NCBI GenBank assembly: GCA_946480965.1
Contig: CAMLMI010000112.1
Span: 1 to 12,517, forward strand
Reading direction: 5' to 3'
DNA length: 12,517 bases
Origin: an uncultured Verrucomicrobiales bacterium
Lineage (GTDB): Bacteria; Verrucomicrobiota; Verrucomicrobiae; Limisphaerales; CANJSG01
How positions within the stretch are numbered: position 1 is the first letter of the stretch; each line of letters starts with the position of its first letter. Made by a program: the position numbers and the translations under genes. Of this stretch, positions 11,201 to 12,517 are shown one piece after another. The notes beneath the pieces were generated by a model. The model saw nothing but the letters and a program-made list of their open reading frames with translations. It was not told the origin of the DNA and searched no databases.

Positions 11201-11659
11201 ATGAAGCGATTCAAATTCACCCTCGAAGCCCTGCACACCGTCCGGAAACGGCAGGAGCAGGAAGCCATGGAATCCTACGCCAAAGCCTTGCTGGAGAAGG
11301 AACAGGCGTTGGATCGGCTGGGGGAATTGCGGCGCGAGTTCGACCAGGTGGCGGACGAAACCCGCCGGGAAATGTCTGCCGGGTGCCCGGCAGATCGGTT
11401 GCGGCAGCGGCAAGTTTTTCACGAAGCCCTCCGGCAATCCATCCGACGACAGGAACAGGCCGTGGCCCAGGCGGAGATGGCTCTCCAGCAGGCCATGCAA
11501 GCCCTGGTCCACGCCAAACAGCAGCGCGAGGCCGTGGACAAGGCCCATGATCGCCAACGTGCGACCTATGACCGGGATGCGGCCAAGGAAGAGGCCGCGT
11601 TGCTGGACGAGCTGGCACGCCGTCAGCTTGGTCCAGACCTTCACGGCCAGTTCGCCTGA
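11201..11659 (+). CDS. fliJ: flagellar export protein FliJ
   Basis: A 152-residue, almost wholly helical, highly charged protein, close to the usual FliJ length of about 147. The N-terminus MKRFKFTLEALHTVRKRQE matches the family pattern (F-x-F-x-L-x-x-[VL]-L-x-x-R-x-x-x-E). Heptad coiled coil continues to about residue 145. FliJ works in the cytoplasm with the ATPase FliI and the gate protein FlhA to drive flagellar type III export. A good ribosome site supports this start. It is the first gene of a packed operon: the MotE-like gene follows 6 nt after its stop. No fliI lies upstream; the neighbour is a divergent flavoprotein gene. An inverted repeat (11375-11394) lies inside the gene, encoding a non-helical-looking GCPA segment in the middle of the coil. 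Confidence 0.88.
   Translation: MKRFKFTLEALHTVRKRQEQEAMESYAKALLEKEQALDRLGELRREFDQVADETRREMSAGCPADRLRQRQVFHEALRQSIRRQEQAVAQAEMALQQAMQALVHAKQQREAVDKAHDRQRATYDRDAAKEEAALLDELARRQLGPDLHGQFA
11375..11394. repeat. perfect 9+9 inverted repeat inside fliJ
   Basis: TCTGCCGGG and CCCGGCAGA are separated by TG, forming a perfect 20-bp palindrome with a 2-nt centre. It encodes the residues around SAGCPAD, which break the coiled-coil pattern of FliJ. Confidence 0.6.
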
Positions 11660-11665
11660 TCTCCT

Positions 11666-12262
11666 ATGAAACTCTTGTCCTCCAGTTGGATGGTGATGTT
11701 GCTCGGCACCTTGCTCTATCTGGGCACGACGGCGGCGGTGCTTCTCCAGCACAAGGCGGCGTTCAAGGCCCCGCCCAAGGTGGTCGATGTGACGACGAAC
11801 CGTCCTCCGGCCAATGTGCGCGGTCCGTCCTGGGAATTCTTCAATCCCGACCTCGAAGACATGGTCAAGGAGCTGAAGGAACGGAAGGAAGCCCTCGATT
11901 CCCGCGAGAAGGAACTGAACCTCTATGCCGCCCGCCTGAAGTCCGAAAAGGAGGAGATCTCGCAAATCACCCGGCAAGTGGAGGAGATGCGGAAAAGTCT
12001 GGATGAGAGCGTCATCCGCATCCGCGAAGACGAGCAGGCCAATCTCAAGAAGCTGGCCAAGAACTACGCCCAGATGCAGGACGAAGCCATTCCCGTGATG
12101 GCCGCCCTGGACGACATCACGCTGGTGAAGGTGCTCATGTTCATGAAGGACGCGGAGTCCGCCCCGATTCTCACGCAGTTGGCCAAGATCGACGCCAAGC
12201 GCATCGCGCTGGTTTCGGAACGGCTGCGTCTGGCCCAAATCGCCAAAGCCCAGAACAAATGA
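11666..12262 (+). CDS. MotE-like flagellar stator chaperone
   Basis: A 198-residue membrane-anchored protein. An N-terminal helix (about 8-27) is followed by a Pro-rich link, a long charged coiled coil (about 62-132) and an MgtE_N-like helical domain (about 133-185). This domain has the pattern YAQMQDEAIPVMAALDD and ILTQLAKIDAKRIALVSERL. The order matches MotE, which in other bacteria is a periplasmic chaperone for the stator protein MotC or MotB. Position between fliJ and the probable fliK agrees with a flagellar role. ATG 11666 is 6 nt after the fliJ stop and no strong ribosome site is seen, so coupled translation is likely. Its stop overlaps the next start as ATGA. The symbol motE is withheld because it is assigned by domain layout and context only. 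Confidence 0.82.
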   Translation: MKLLSSSWMVMLLGTLLYLGTTAAVLLQHKAAFKAPPKVVDVTTNRPPANVRGPSWEFFNPDLEDMVKELKERKEALDSREKELNLYAARLKSEKEEISQITRQVEEMRKSLDESVIRIREDEQANLKKLAKNYAQMQDEAIPVMAALDDITLVKVLMFMKDAESAPILTQLAKIDAKRIALVSERLRLAQIAKAQNK

Positions 12263-12517
12263 CCGCCGCCGCCTTGCTGTTCGACCCGGCCGCCGCTCCG
12301 ACTCCCGCTTCCTCACCCGCTTTGCCCCGCTCGGATGCTCCCGTGGGTGATTTTGCGGGCATGATGGAAGGCCGTCTTTCGTCCCGTTCCCAACCGGGGC
12401 AGGGGACCGAAGTCGCCACGGAAGTTCCTCCAGCCGAGGACATGGACTTGGAATCCGATCTGTTCCTGTGCCATCGGCCCAGCCTCCTGACCACGCCTTT
12501 CACCCCGACTGCGGTTC
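12259..12517 (+). CDS. probable FliK-like hook-length control protein (N-terminal part)
   Basis: An open frame begins with an ATGA overlap on the MotE-like stop and runs off the window end. The visible 86 residues are rich in Ala, Pro, Ser and Thr, with no predicted membrane helix. FliK proteins characteristically begin with such a low-complexity secreted region and carry their recognisable domain at the C-terminus, which lies outside the window. FliK is exported through the flagellar machinery, measures hook length and switches substrate specificity. The naming rests on operon position (after fliJ and motE-like) and composition only; another flagellar or secreted protein is possible. Confidence 0.6.
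   Translation, partial: MTAAALLFDPAAAPTPASSPALPRSDAPVGDFAGMMEGRLSSRSQPGQGTEVATEVPPAEDMDLESDLFLCHRPSLLTTPFTPTAV

Overview
The window looks like a chromosomal stretch of a GC-rich, Gram-negative, flagellated bacterium, most probably a member of the Verrucomicrobiota. This assignment is an inference from several features: a Tat-exported sugar isomerase-like protein, secreted rhamnogalacturonan-acetylesterase-type and esterase genes, a very large hybrid histidine kinase with an unfamiliar N-terminal half, and repeat-rich spacers. No 16S rRNA or other phylogenetic marker is present. There are no tRNAs, rRNAs, insertion sequences, CRISPR arrays or phage genes, and no gene-free stretch exceeds about 205 bases.

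Layout, left to right. Bases 1-54 may be the tail of an upstream gene, followed by a small four-helix membrane protein (117-521, +). A 122-bp REPIN-like element (564-685) sits between it and a convergent, overlapping pair of bacterial PH-domain membrane proteins (690-1460 and 1453-2097, both -). A divergent spacer holding a short heptamer array leads to a Tat-signal TIM-barrel sugar isomerase/epimerase-like gene (2222-3181, +). That gene is convergent with a secreted rhamnogalacturonan-acetylesterase-like SGNH hydrolase (3206-4099, -). A 160-bp divergent spacer with inverted repeats precedes a 1354-residue hybrid sensor kinase (4260-8324, +). The kinase overlaps tail-to-tail with rnhA (8290-8799, -). 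rnhA is the last of a probable three-gene minus-strand cluster: HI0933-type flavoprotein (9734-10996), secreted esterase (8804-9688), rnhA.

A 204-bp divergent spacer (10997-11200) contains an unusual uninterrupted heptamer-period array of 17 units whose sequence drifts through several unit families. Beyond it starts a tightly packed flagellar operon: fliJ (11201-11659), a MotE-like stator chaperone (11666-12262), and the beginning of a probable fliK (12259-end).

Functionally, the isomerase-like protein and the two secreted esterases fit breakdown of acetylated plant or algal polysaccharide. The large kinase could sense something in the periplasm, but nothing here shows what. The right edge is motility. 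I do not see an unmistakable new defence or mobile system. The least explained items are the drifting heptamer array, the REPIN-like element with a compensatory base change, and the repeated beta-rich sensor modules of the kinase.
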